Assembly: GCF_030209355.1 (NCBI RefSeq) | Contig: NZ_JARVSF010000016.1 | Coordinates: forward strand, 62,001-126,000 | Direction of reading: 5' to 3' | From: Pseudarthrobacter sp. fls2-241-R2A-127 | Lineage (GTDB): Bacteria; Actinomycetota; Actinomycetes; Actinomycetales; Micrococcaceae | Length of the DNA: 64,000 nucleotides | Shown here: positions 24,417 to 33,762 of the stretch, one piece after another | Layout of the letters: every line of letters begins with the position of its first letter | Numbering within the stretch: the stretch's first letter is position 1 | Made by a program: the position numbers and the translations under genes | The notes under the pieces: model-generated | The model's input: the letters and a program-made list of their open reading frames with translations, nothing else | Database searches by the model: none | What the model was told of the DNA's origin: nothing

Positions 24417-25702
24417 ATGCCTACCTCCACGAACTCCCTTCCCGGGCCCGCCGGCGAGGCCATCACGGCCGACGTCGCCGTCATCGGCGCGGGAGTGGTT
24501 GGCCACGGAATCGCCTGGGAAATCCAGCGGTCCGGGCGGTCCGTCGTGCTCATCGATGATGCGCCCGGCGCCGGCGCCAGTTGGGCCGCTGCCGGCATGC
24601 TGGCCCCCGTCAGCGAGCTGCACTACCAGGAAGAGGACCTCCTGGACCTGATGCTCGACGCATCATCCCGATGGCCAGGGTTCGCTGCCGGCGTCGCCGC
24701 CGCGGCCGGTGCCGGGACCGGGTACCTCTCGACGCCCACCCTCGCTGTCGGTGTGGACGCCGCCGACCGGCGGGCGCTGATGGACCTGCGCGCCGTGCAG
24801 CAGGCCAGCGGTCTGGTGGTGGAACCACTGACCGTGCGCGAAGCCCGCGGCCGTGAACCCCTGCTGAGTCCGGCGATCTCCTGCGCGCTGGACACCCCGG
24901 CCGATCACCAGGTGGACCCGAGGAAGCTGATAGCGGCCCTCCGGCTGGCCCTCGCCGGAGCAGCACGCGAAAACCCGGAATTGACGGTTGGCGGTGCCGT
25001 TGACGGGTTTGCCGTAGCGGAGCACGCAACCGGACTGCTCTGGAAAGACGGGGTGGTGGCCGGAGTACGCCTGGGGAGCGGCGGCACCGTCCTGGCGCAG
25101 GAAACGGTGGTGGCCAACGGCCTGCAGGCGGGGTCCCTTGACGGCTTGCCCTGCGGCCTTGAACTGCCGCTGCGGCCGGTGCACGGGGACATCCTGCGGC
25201 TTTCCGTGCCGCAGCGTCTTCGCCCGCTGGTGACCGCCACGGTGCGCGGGCTGGTCCATGGGATCCCGGTGTACATCGTTCCGAGGGAGGACGGCACGGT
25301 GGTGATCGGTGCTTCCCAGCGGGAGGACGCGCTCTCCGACGCCGTGAGCGCCGGCAGTGTGTACCAGCTGCTCCGGGACGCCCAGGCGCTTGTTCCCGCC
25401 GTCGCCGAACTCGAACTCCTCGAATGCACCGCCAGGGCTCGCCCCGGGACCCCCGACAACGCGCCCCTGCTGGGCCGGGTTGCGGTGTCCCCGGGGTCCG
25501 GGGAGCCGGGGGACGGAAGCGTGCCGGGGCTGATCATCGCCACGGGGTTCTTCCGGCACGGGGTACTGCTCACGCCCGGCGCCGCGGCGATCTGCGCAGC
25601 GTTGCTGGACGGTGCAACCGATCCCCGCTGGGCGCCGTTCCGCCCGGACCGTTTTTCCAGGCCTGCCGCGGCCACCCCAAGCCCCTACATGAAGGAGACA
25701 GC

Positions 25703-25706
<4 letters not shown>
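24417..25706 (+). CDS. thiO: Glycine oxidase ThiO
   Basis: FAD-dependent oxidase that turns glycine into iminoglycine for the thiazole ring of thiamine. 429 residues. FAD-binding GAGVVGHGIAWEIQ (25-38) with VVLIDDAPGAGASWAAAGML after it; C-terminal GHG-like IATGFFRHGVLLTPG contacts FAD and substrate. DAO family. Starts just after a TPP riboswitch that supplies its Shine-Dalgarno. First gene of thiO-thiS-thiG, overlapping thiS by four bases. Confidence 0.92.
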
Positions 25707-26756
<1,050 letters not shown>

Positions 26757-26766
26757 GCCGTTAATG

Positions 26767-26804
26767 AGTTGTGGCCACCACCCGTGCGGGTGGTGGCCAC
26801 AACT
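26767..26804. terminator. Bidirectional terminator after thiG
   Basis: 17-bp perfect arms (26767-26783 and 26788-26804) with a GTGC loop, lying between convergent thiG and the small membrane protein gene; followed by TTTAAGC. Confidence 0.9.
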
Positions 26805-26823
26805 TTAAGCATGCGGGATCCTT

Positions 26824-27126
26824 TCAGCTCCGCAGGACCGCGTTCAGCCGCTCTGTATCGTGGCGTGTCCGGGTGCGGCCCAGGTAGACGACGGCGGCAA
26901 TGGCCGCGGCGGTGCCCAGGACGATGGGCAGGACCCACGGAAGCCAGGTCAGCCCCGGAAGGTAGCCGAAGCCGGCCGTCATGAGGATGATCCACGCCAT
27001 CGCCGCGACACCCACCGCGATACCGGCCGGCACGCCCGCGCCGTATCTGGAATGGCGTTTGTCATTGGCCCAGACGATGAACCCGGCGGCGAGCGTGGCC
27101 AGAACCACGATGGTCAGCGACAGCAT
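26824..27126 (-). CDS. Small membrane protein of unknown function
   Basis: 100 residues. Three hydrophobic helices: LTIVVLATLAAGFIVWA (4-20), AGIAVGVAAMAWIILMTAGFG (about 34-54) and WVLPIVLGTAAAIAAVVYLG (about 63-82), with a cytoplasmic basic tail RTRTRHDTERL. I do not recognise a family; similar short three-helix proteins are common in Micrococcales. ATG 27126 has AGGAGATCC just upstream, a good Shine-Dalgarno. Lies 27 bases downstream of the DUF3107 gene on the same strand, so cotranscribed. Confidence 0.7.
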   Translation of the reverse strand: MLSLTIVVLATLAAGFIVWANDKRHSRYGAGVPAGIAVGVAAMAWIILMTAGFGYLPGLTWLPWVLPIVLGTAAAIAAVVYLGRTRTRHDTERLNAVLRS

Positions 27127-27153
27127 GGATCTCCTCGGAACGGTGCGGGCGGC

Positions 27154-27378
27154 CTAGAACTGGCCGAAACCTACGCGGCGGACCTCTTCGGCGCCGATTT
27201 CCACGTAGGCCAGTGCGCTGCCGGGAACAATGATCAGGCGTCCCTTGTCATCCTTCAGGCGCAACTGGGTGCCTTCGTTGATGGCTTCACCAACAGTCTT
27301 GGCCACCGTCTCGGCATCCTGGGCTGATTCGAGCACAATTTCGCGGCCAACGTTTTGAACGCCGATCTTAATTTCCAA
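27154..27378 (-). CDS. DUF3107 domain-containing protein
   Basis: 74 residues, complete: MEIKIGVQNVGREIVLESAQ, GTQLRLKDDKGRLIIVPGSA and AYVEIGAEEVRRVGFG, the whole-length DUF3107 pattern conserved across Actinobacteria. No known function. The mycobacterial relative lies beside a TetR gene and moeZ/moeB1, the same neighbours as here (recalled). ATG 27378 is preceded by GGAGG at 6-10 bases. No membrane segment; predicted small alpha/beta fold. Confidence 0.88.
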   Translation of the reverse strand: MEIKIGVQNVGREIVLESAQDAETVAKTVGEAINEGTQLRLKDDKGRLIIVPGSALAYVEIGAEEVRRVGFGQF

Positions 27379-27422
27379 GGGGGCCTCCCAGCCTTGTTCA
27401 ACGATGATGTCTTATTTGTAGT

Positions 27423-28106
27423 CTAGGACTCTTTGGGGAAGCGAGAGATTCCGCGCCAAGCTAAACGGTAGATGAGGTCGCTGGCCACGTTGAGGTCCAG
27501 GTTGCCGTCCGTTTCCAGCCAATACCGGGCGCTGACCTGGGCCATACCGGCAAGGCCGCGGCCCAGGAGTTCCGCCTCCAGGTGGGGGAGCTTGGTGTCA
27601 TCGGCAATGACCCGGGCGATGGCGTCGGCGAAGGTCCGGTTGAAGGTCTCCAGCCTGGAGCTGACATCGGGATCGTTGATCAGGTCCGATTCGAACACCA
27701 GCCGGTGCGCCTGGTCGTCGTTGGCGATGAAGTGGAAGTAGGCGCGCATGACGGCCTGCACGCGTTCGTCGTTGTCAGTGGTGGAGTTCAACGCGCCCAG
27801 CATCAGCTCGGTCAGCGACGTCAGGTGGCTTTCCAGCAAAGCCAGGTACAGCTCACGCTTGGACGGGAAGTGCTGGTACAGCACGGGCTTGCTCACATGG
27901 GCAGTCTCCGCAATTTCGTCCATCGCGGCCCCGTGGTAGCCGTTGGCAACGAAAACTTCCTGGGCGGCGGCAAGCAACTGCGCACGGCGCTCGTCCCGAG
28001 GCAACCGGGCGGACCGTTGGCCTGCGGGTCGGGAGGGAGTTTGCGGTTCGGCCGCGGGCGGGCGGTCAGCCCGTGCTTCAGGGACCACAGTTGTCCTTCT
28101 TTCCAT
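27423..28106 (-). CDS. TetR-family transcriptional regulator
   Basis: About 227 residues. A disordered Pro/Arg-rich N-terminus (first 35 residues) precedes the TetR DNA-binding domain: RRAQLLAAAQEVFVANGYHG, MDEIAETAHVSKPVLYQHFP, with the recognition helix SKPVLYQHF. The C-terminal domain (YFHFIANDDQAHRLVFESDL) resembles the TetR_C family of mycobacterial relatives. Start is uncertain: ATG 28106 is used, but GTG 28121 is in frame, and TAAAGT/TATTAC lie upstream. Divergent from moeZ (about 66 bases). Ligand and targets unknown; it may control its own operon with DUF3107. Confidence 0.82.
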   Translation of the reverse strand: MERRTTVVPEARADRPPAAEPQTPSRPAGQRSARLPRDERRAQLLAAAQEVFVANGYHGAAMDEIAETAHVSKPVLYQHFPSKRELYLALLESHLTSLTELMLGALNSTTDNDERVQAVMRAYFHFIANDDQAHRLVFESDLINDPDVSSRLETFNRTFADAIARVIADDTKLPHLEAELLGRGLAGMAQVSARYWLETDGNLDLNVASDLIYRLAWRGISRFPKES

Positions 28107-28172
28107 TGCAGTTACATTCACTTTACTGCGGGGTAATATGACCCGGCGGTATCCCGGGGCATACATTGAAGT

Positions 28173-29372
28173 ATGGCTTCGACGTTCACCGCAAATGTTT
28201 CAACCCATTCGCTGGATCCGCTGGTGGAACCGGCTGCCGGCCTGACGCCCGCCGAGGTGGAACGCTACTCCCGGCACCTGATCATTCCCGAGATCGGTGC
28301 ACTGGGACAGCGGCGGCTTAAGAACGCCAAAGTGCTGGTCATCGGGGCAGGCGGCCTCGGTTCACCGGCGCTGCTGTACTTGGCCGCGGCAGGGGTGGGA
28401 ACGCTGGGCATCATCGACGACGACGTGGTGGACCTGAGCAACCTGCAGCGCCAGGTCATCCACGGCGTCGAGGATGTGGGAAGGTCCAAGATCGAGTCGG
28501 CCAGCGATGCCATCGCCGCGCTGAACCCGCTGGTGGATGTCCGGCTTCACAACGTGCGCCTGGACTCGGGCAACGCGCTTGAACTGTTCGCGGACTACGA
28601 CCTCATCCTCGACGGCGCCGACAACTTCGCCACCAGGTACCTGGTAAACGATGCCGCCGCCATCCTGGGCAAGCCCTACGTATGGGGCTCCATCTTCCGT
28701 TTCGACGGGCAGGTAAGCGTCTTCTGGGAGAAGCACGGCCCCACCTATCGCGATCTCTACCCCGAGGCACCTCCCGCCGGTTCCGTGCCGTCCTGCGGTG
28801 AGGGCGGCGTCTTTGGGATGCTGTGCGCCGCCGTGGGCTCGCTGATGGTCACCGAGGCAGTGAAGCTGATTACCGGCGTCGGACGTTCCCTGCTGGGCCG
28901 CGTGGCGCTGTTCGATGCCCTGGGCGGCAGTTGGCGGGAGATCCGGGTGTCCAAGGACCCCGCGGCGGAGCCCATCACCGAACTCACCGACTACGAGGCG
29001 TTCTGCGGTATCGCTCCGGCGTCCCCCGCAGACACCGAGCACACCATCACCGCGACCCAGTTGGCCACCATGCTGGCGTCGCGGAAGGCCGGGCTCAAGG
29101 ACTTCGAACTGGTGGATGTGAGGGAGGCCGGAGAGTACGACATCGTCCGGATCGACGGAGCAAAACTGATCCCGCAGGGACGGATCCTGGCGGGAGAGGC
29201 GTGGAGTGAACTCCCGCAGGACCGGGACATCGTGTTCCACTGCAAGGCCGGGACGCGCTCGGCGAACGTACTCGCGGCGGCGCGCCAGGCAGGCTACCAG
29301 CGGGTCAGCCACCTCGACGGCGGCATCCTGGCCTGGGTGCGGGACGTGGAACCCGAAAAGCCCGTCTACTGA
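28173..29372 (+). CDS. moeZ: Adenylyltransferase/sulfurtransferase MoeZ (ThiF-rhodanese fusion)
   Basis: 399 residues. The N-terminal ThiF/MoeB domain has the ATP-binding VIGAGGLGSPALLYLAAAG (about 56-74), DDDVVDLSNLQRQ and DGADNFATRY, and activates the C-terminal glycine of ubiquitin-like sulfur carriers. The C-terminal rhodanese domain (about 290-399) carries the active-site loop VFHCKAGTRSANV with a catalytic Cys. Mycobacterial MoeZ serves molybdopterin and cysteine synthesis carriers; thiS lies 2.2 kb upstream, so thiamine synthesis may also depend on it. TACATT ends 5 bases before the ATG, one base tighter than elsewhere. The stop overlaps the first copy of the downstream repeat region closely (29372 versus 29377). 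Confidence 0.92.
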   Translation: MASTFTANVSTHSLDPLVEPAAGLTPAEVERYSRHLIIPEIGALGQRRLKNAKVLVIGAGGLGSPALLYLAAAGVGTLGIIDDDVVDLSNLQRQVIHGVEDVGRSKIESASDAIAALNPLVDVRLHNVRLDSGNALELFADYDLILDGADNFATRYLVNDAAAILGKPYVWGSIFRFDGQVSVFWEKHGPTYRDLYPEAPPAGSVPSCGEGGVFGMLCAAVGSLMVTEAVKLITGVGRSLLGRVALFDALGGSWREIRVSKDPAAEPITELTDYEAFCGIAPASPADTEHTITATQLATMLASRKAGLKDFELVDVREAGEYDIVRIDGAKLIPQGRILAGEAWSELPQDRDIVFHCKAGTRSANVLAAARQAGYQRVSHLDGGILAWVRDVEPEKPVY

Positions 29373-29376
29373 CCGG

Positions 29377-29605
29377 ACGCCCCATCACATCCCGTCCATT
29401 CCTCGAGAACGCCCCATCACGTTCCGTGCTCTAACTGAGGACGCCCCATCACTTTCCCAACGAATGTGATGGGGCGTTGCGCCGAAGGGCGCGGGAAGTG
29501 GTGGGTCGTTGCGCCGAAAGGGGCGGGAAGTGATGGGGCGTTGCGTCGAAGGGCGCGGAAAGTGATGGGGCGTTGTGCCGAAAGGGGCAGAAAGTGATGG
29601 GGCGT
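29377..29605. repeat. Inverted 32-base-period repeat array between moeZ and hemA
   Basis: A 12-base box ACGCCCCATCAC occurs at 29377-29388, 29409-29420 and 29441-29452, and its reverse complement GTGATGGGGCGT at 29466-29477, 29498-29509 (two changes), 29530-29541, 29562-29573 and 29594-29605. Both halves keep an exact 32-base period. On the right the 20-base spacers are alike and contain a small hairpin (GCGCC/GGCGC); on the left the three spacers are unlike one another. The innermost boxes form a 12-bp hairpin with a 13-base loop and the outer pairs can stack further out. It fills the gap between convergent genes where a terminator would be expected. Confidence 0.95.
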
Positions 29606-29618
29606 TGCCGCGGGGAGG

Positions 29619-30947
29619 TCAGGCGGTTTCGCGGCCGGTGTGGTCCACCGGGCATTCGGCCTCGGTGGCTGCGGGCGCCCGAGCGGCCCCCGGCTGCTCG
29701 ACCGAGATGCCGTAAAGGGCTTCCAAGGCGGCCACGTAATCATCCTGCTGCCCGTTGGCGGCAAGTTCGCGGGCGCGGACAGTGGGAACGTGCAGCAGCT
29801 GCTTGACCATGCGGCGGAGCGCGAACTCGACTTCTTCCGCGGCAGCGGTGCAACCGTGGCGGGCCCGGACCTTTTCCATCTCCGCATCCAGCACGTTCAT
29901 GGTGTGCCGGCGGAGGGCAACAATGGCGGAGTCCACCGAGCGGGCTTCGCGTTCCTGTTCGAACGCGCGGGCGGCCCCGTTGACGATGCCACTTGCCTGG
30001 GTCAGCGACTCGGCCTGCTCCTGCGGGGCCGCGAGGCGCACCGACTCCAGGGTGAGCAGCTCGACGCCGTCCAGTTCGCCGACGGCGGGGTCGAAGTCGT
30101 GGGTGAGGGCGAGGTCGATGGCGATCAGGGGCTGCGGGGAATCCGCGCGGACCTGGGCCAGTTCATCGGCTTCCACCCGGGTGTCCGAGCCGCTGCAGCC
30201 GATCATGACGTCAGCAGCAGCCACCGCCGGGCGCAGGGATTCGACGTCCAGCGCCCGGCCGCCGCGCGTAGCCACGAACCCTTCGGCCCGCCCGGAAGAT
30301 GAGTAGACGCTGATGTCGGAGCAGCCGCGTTCGCGGAGGAGGGCCATGGTGGCGCCGGCGTAGGCGCCGGTTCCGAAGAGCACCACCTTCTTGGCGGTCC
30401 AGTCCGGGCTTTCGGAAAGGTCGGTGGCAAGGTCCAGCGCGACCGAGACGATGGAGAGGCCCCGGGAACCCAAGGCGGTCTGGGCGCCAACGTCCTTGGC
30501 GGTCTTGGACGCTGCCTGGAAGAGCCGCACCAGTCCGGCGCTTGCGGTGCCGTCGTGCTGGGCGGTGATCAGCGCCCGGCGTACCTGCCCGGCAATTTCG
30601 CGTTCACCGACGACGGCGGAGTCCAGGCCGGCGCTCACGGCGAACAGGTGCTGGGTCACCTCCGGCCCGGTGCGGGTGTTGAAGGAGCGCGACACGAGGG
30701 GTTCAGCCAGGCCGCTGGCCTCGCTGATCCGGGCGACCAGGGCGGCGCGGGCGGCCTCGACGTCGGCGGCATTGGGGGCTTCGCCGTAAATTTCGAAGCG
30801 GTTGCAGGTGGCCAGGACCACGGCGCCAGCCACGGCGGGGGATTCGATGAGGGTGGACGCGGCAATCCCTGAGGAACCGTTGCTCAGCTGAGCGACGGTT
30901 TCAAGATCGATGTCGGCGTGTGTAGCCACCAATGAGAAAAGAACCAC
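29619..30947 (-). CDS. hemA: Glutamyl-tRNA reductase
   Basis: First committed step of C5 heme synthesis: glutamyl-tRNA(Glu) is reduced by NADPH to glutamate-1-semialdehyde. 442 residues. [11 protein letters not shown] holds the catalytic Cys near residue 47; [34 protein letters not shown] (NADPH-binding) and [14 protein letters not shown] follow, with the C-terminal dimerisation domain. Start at GTG 30947: TATGAT lies nine bases upstream, and the protein begins [16 protein letters not shown], typical of the family. A longer frame is open to 31097 but covers the promoter. Divergent from hemE. Confidence 0.93.
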   Translation of the reverse strand: MVLFSLVATHADIDLETVAQLSNGSSGIAASTLIESPAVAGAVVLATCNRFEIYGEAPNAADVEAARAALVARISEASGLAEPLVSRSFNTRTGPEVTQHLFAVSAGLDSAVVGEREIAGQVRRALITAQHDGTASAGLVRLFQAASKTAKDVGAQTALGSRGLSIVSVALDLATDLSESPDWTAKKVVLFGTGAYAGATMALLRERGCSDISVYSSSGRAEGFVATRGGRALDVESLRPAVAAADVMIGCSGSDTRVEADELAQVRADSPQPLIAIDLALTHDFDPAVGELDGVELLTLESVRLAAPQEQAESLTQASGIVNGAARAFEQEREARSVDSAIVALRRHTMNVLDAEMEKVRARHGCTAAAEEVEFALRRMVKQLLHVPTVRARELAANGQQDDYVAALEALYGISVEQPGAARAPAATEAECPVDHTGRETA

Positions 30948-31092
30948 AGCAGACCAATCATAGCTTTTTCGTTGCCCGGTAGAACAACTACCGGAAAGGA
31001 TAGTGGCCACACGGGGCAGTGATCCCCGCCACGTCGCCCTCGACGGTACGGCTGGCGACAGGTTGTCGTTATCTTTTGCAGCTCTTTTTGGG

Positions 31093-31098
31093 CACAAT
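31093..31098 (+). promoter_or_regulatory. -10-like element of the hemE operon
   Basis: CACAAT, a one-base variant of TAnnnT, with a 7-base spacer to ATG 31106. No Shine-Dalgarno in the spacer. Leaderless start is likely. Confidence 0.45.
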
Positions 31099-31105
31099 CA
31101 AAAGC

Positions 31106-32200
31106 ATGACTCCTAGCCCTGCCGTCTCCGCTGCCGGCGCCCTCGCCGCAGACCATCCACTGATGGACGGCCGCACAGCGGACTCGCCGCTGATCACGGC
31201 CTACCGCGGAGGCAAACCCTCCCGCCGTCCCGTCTGGTTCATGCGGCAGGCGGGCCGGTCGCTGCCGGAATACCTCAAGGTGCGTGAAGGCATCGCCATG
31301 CTGGACTCCTGCCTCCGGCCCGAGCTGGCCTCGGAGATCACGCTCCAGCCCGTACGCCGCCACGACGTCGATGCAGGCATTTTCTTCTCCGACATTGTCA
31401 TTCCGCTGAAGCTGGCCGGCGTCGGCGTTGACATCGTGCCCGGGGTGGGGCCGGTCCTGGACAAGCCCGTGCGGACTGCCGCCGACGTTGCCGCCCTGCC
31501 GCAGCTGACCTGGGAGGCGCTGGAGCCCATCCGCGAAGCCGTCCGCCTGACCGTGGCTGAACTGGGCAAGACGCCCCTCATTGGTTTCGCCGGTGCCCCC
31601 TTCACGCTGGCCGCGTACATGGTGGAAGGAAAGCCGTCCCGCGACCACCTTGGCCCGCGCACCATGATGCACGCCGACCCCGAAACCTGGACCGCGCTGG
31701 CCAACTGGGCCGCCGACGCCTCCGGCATGTTCCTCCAGGCGCAGCTGGAGGCCGGCGCCTCCGCCGCGCAGCTCTTCGACTCCTGGGCCGGCTCGCTGGG
31801 ACTTGCCGACTACACCAAATACGTTGCACCGGCGTCGTCCCGCGCCCTGGACCATGTCCGGCACCTTGGTGCCCCGCTCATCCACTTCGGTACCGGCACC
31901 TCCGAACTCCTGGTGGCCATGCGCAACGTGGGCGTGGACGTCGTGGGGGTGGACTACCGGCTGCCGCTCGATGAGGCGAACCGCCGGCTGGGCGGAACGG
32001 TTCCGCTGCAGGGGAACATCGACCCCGCGCTGCTGTCAGCTCCCTGGAACATCCTCGAAGCCCATGTCCGGGAAGTCATCGCGGCAGGTTCCACCGCCCC
32101 CGGCCACGTCCTGAACCTCGGACACGGTGTGCCGCCGGAAACGGATCCTGACGTCCTGACCCGGGTGGTGGAGCTCATCCACTCCATCCCGCCGGCATAA
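31106..32200 (+). CDS. hemE: Uroporphyrinogen decarboxylase
   Basis: Cytosolic enzyme converting uroporphyrinogen III to coproporphyrinogen III by four decarboxylations. 364 residues. The signature RQAGRSLPEY and the catalytic Asp in GIFFSDIVIPL are present, plus GFAGAPFTLAAYM and HFGTGTSELL. Start chosen at ATG 31106; the frame extends upstream through the intergenic region but CACAAT sits 7 bases before this ATG. First gene of the plus-strand heme operon, two bases before cgoX. Confidence 0.93.
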   Translation: MTPSPAVSAAGALAADHPLMDGRTADSPLITAYRGGKPSRRPVWFMRQAGRSLPEYLKVREGIAMLDSCLRPELASEITLQPVRRHDVDAGIFFSDIVIPLKLAGVGVDIVPGVGPVLDKPVRTAADVAALPQLTWEALEPIREAVRLTVAELGKTPLIGFAGAPFTLAAYMVEGKPSRDHLGPRTMMHADPETWTALANWAADASGMFLQAQLEAGASAAQLFDSWAGSLGLADYTKYVAPASSRALDHVRHLGAPLIHFGTGTSELLVAMRNVGVDVVGVDYRLPLDEANRRLGGTVPLQGNIDPALLSAPWNILEAHVREVIAAGSTAPGHVLNLGHGVPPETDPDVLTRVVELIHSIPPA

Positions 32201-32202
32201 CC

Positions 32203-33651
32203 ATGGGCAGTTCTGCGGCGAAGCCCGGCACGGCGCTGGTGGTGGGCGGCGGGATATCCGGGCTGCTGTCCGCACGGGAACTGGCCGCGGCCGGCCACGA
32301 CGTGACCGTACTCGAGGCCGGTGACTCCTGGGGAGGCTGCGTTGGCAGCCACACCGTAGCCGGCCTCACGCTGGACAGCGGCGCCGAGTCCTTTGCCACC
32401 AGGTCCGACGCCGTCGCACGCCTTGCCACCGAACTGGGACTGGGCGGGCGGATCGTTTCCCCACGCCCGGGCGGTGCCTGGGTCCAGCTTCCCGGCGGCC
32501 CCCGCGAATTGCCCAAAACCGGCGTGCTGGGCATCCCGGCCCACCCCTGGGACCCGGAGGTCCGGCGCACCCTGGGCACCTGGGGCTCCCTCCGCGCCTC
32601 GCTGGACCGGCTCCTGCCGGCTTCGGTGGGCGCCGGTGCCGGAGTGACCAGCGTGGCCGCCCTCGTCCGGGCGCGGATGGGTGCCCGGGTGCTTGAACGG
32701 CTGGTTTCGCCCGTCGTAGGCGGAGTCCACTCCGCAGATCCCGGGCTGCTCGACGTCGACATGGTGGCGCCGGGCCTCCGCGCCGGACTGCGCAAACACG
32801 GTTCCCTCGCTGCCGCAGTGGCAGCGCAGCGACGGACCGCCGGCGCTGCGGGAATGTCCAGTCCAAGCCGGCCCGCCAAGGCAGGGTCCGCCGTCGCCGG
32901 CCTCGAAGGGGGCATGCACACCCTGGTGGATGCCTTGGTGGCCGATCTCCGGCGCCGGGGAGTGAACCTTGTGGCAGGCGCGGCCGTGACAGCTGTCAAC
33001 CGCACTTCCGATGGCTGGCGCGTCGACACCGCCGCGGCGCCCTTCAGGGGCGACCTGCTGGTCATGGCCGTTGACGGTCCCGCCGCCGTCGGACTCCTTG
33101 AAGCCGCGGTACCGGCTATCAACGGGAAGCAGCCGGCCGCAGGCCCTGACGTCAAACTTGTCACCCTGGTGCTGGACCAGCCGGACCTCGACCGGCGGCC
33201 CCGCGGAACCGGGATCCTGGTGGCCCCGCAAACCCCCGGCATCGAGGCGAAAGCACTGACCCACGCCACCGGCAAGTGGGACTGGCTCGCCGCCGCTGCC
33301 GGCGCCGGGCGGCACGTGGTGCGGCTGTCCTACGGCCGAGTGGACGGTGCCTCAGCGCAGCCGGGCGGCCCGGACTCAGACGACGAACTCTTCGCAGCGG
33401 CGCTTCGCGACGCCTCGGCACTGCTGAACGTTCCCATCACGGCCGGCGACATCCGGGATTGGGATGTGGTCCGGTGGCGCGGATCCCTGCCGTTCGCCGC
33501 GGTGGGACACCGGGCGCGGGCGGCAGCCATCCGGCAGGCGTGCACGGCAGCCGGCGGCCTGGCCGTCGTGGGTGGCTGGGTGGCCGGGAACGGCCTGGCA
33601 GCCGTTGTGGCCGATACCCGGGAACAAATTGGCCAACTGACCGGCGCCTGA
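32203..33651 (+). CDS. hemY: Coproporphyrinogen III oxidase (HemY/CgoX type)
   Basis: FAD-dependent oxidase. In Gram-positive bacteria this family oxidises coproporphyrinogen III to coproporphyrin III, ahead of iron insertion by CpfC. 482 residues. The N-terminus carries the dinucleotide-binding VVGGGISGLLSARELAAAGH (13-32) and VLEAGDSWGGCVGSH; ESFATRSDAVARLATELGL and the C-terminal VVGGWVAGNGLAAVVADTRE match the family. Neighbours hemQ and ferrochelatase confirm the coproporphyrin pathway. It starts two bases after hemE, so it is cotranslated. Older databases name it protoporphyrinogen oxidase hemG. Confidence 0.9.
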   Translation: MGSSAAKPGTALVVGGGISGLLSARELAAAGHDVTVLEAGDSWGGCVGSHTVAGLTLDSGAESFATRSDAVARLATELGLGGRIVSPRPGGAWVQLPGGPRELPKTGVLGIPAHPWDPEVRRTLGTWGSLRASLDRLLPASVGAGAGVTSVAALVRARMGARVLERLVSPVVGGVHSADPGLLDVDMVAPGLRAGLRKHGSLAAAVAAQRRTAGAAGMSSPSRPAKAGSAVAGLEGGMHTLVDALVADLRRRGVNLVAGAAVTAVNRTSDGWRVDTAAAPFRGDLLVMAVDGPAAVGLLEAAVPAINGKQPAAGPDVKLVTLVLDQPDLDRRPRGTGILVAPQTPGIEAKALTHATGKWDWLAAAAGAGRHVVRLSYGRVDGASAQPGGPDSDDELFAAALRDASALLNVPITAGDIRDWDVVRWRGSLPFAAVGHRARAAAIRQACTAAGGLAVVGGWVAGNGLAAVVADTREQIGQLTGA

Positions 33652-33762
33652 CTATCGCTGCTGGTCAGCGGCCTGGGGCTCGTTTACTGCTCTTTCCAGG
33701 ACCTGCATGCCTGGCGCTCCCGGTTTTCAATCGGGCCCGCGTTCTGGTTAGGGTCGATGACT

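Noticed and set aside
29377..29605. CRISPR array
   Set aside because: Boxes are only 12 bases, right-hand spacers are near-identical to each other, copies occur in two orientations and no cas genes are nearby.
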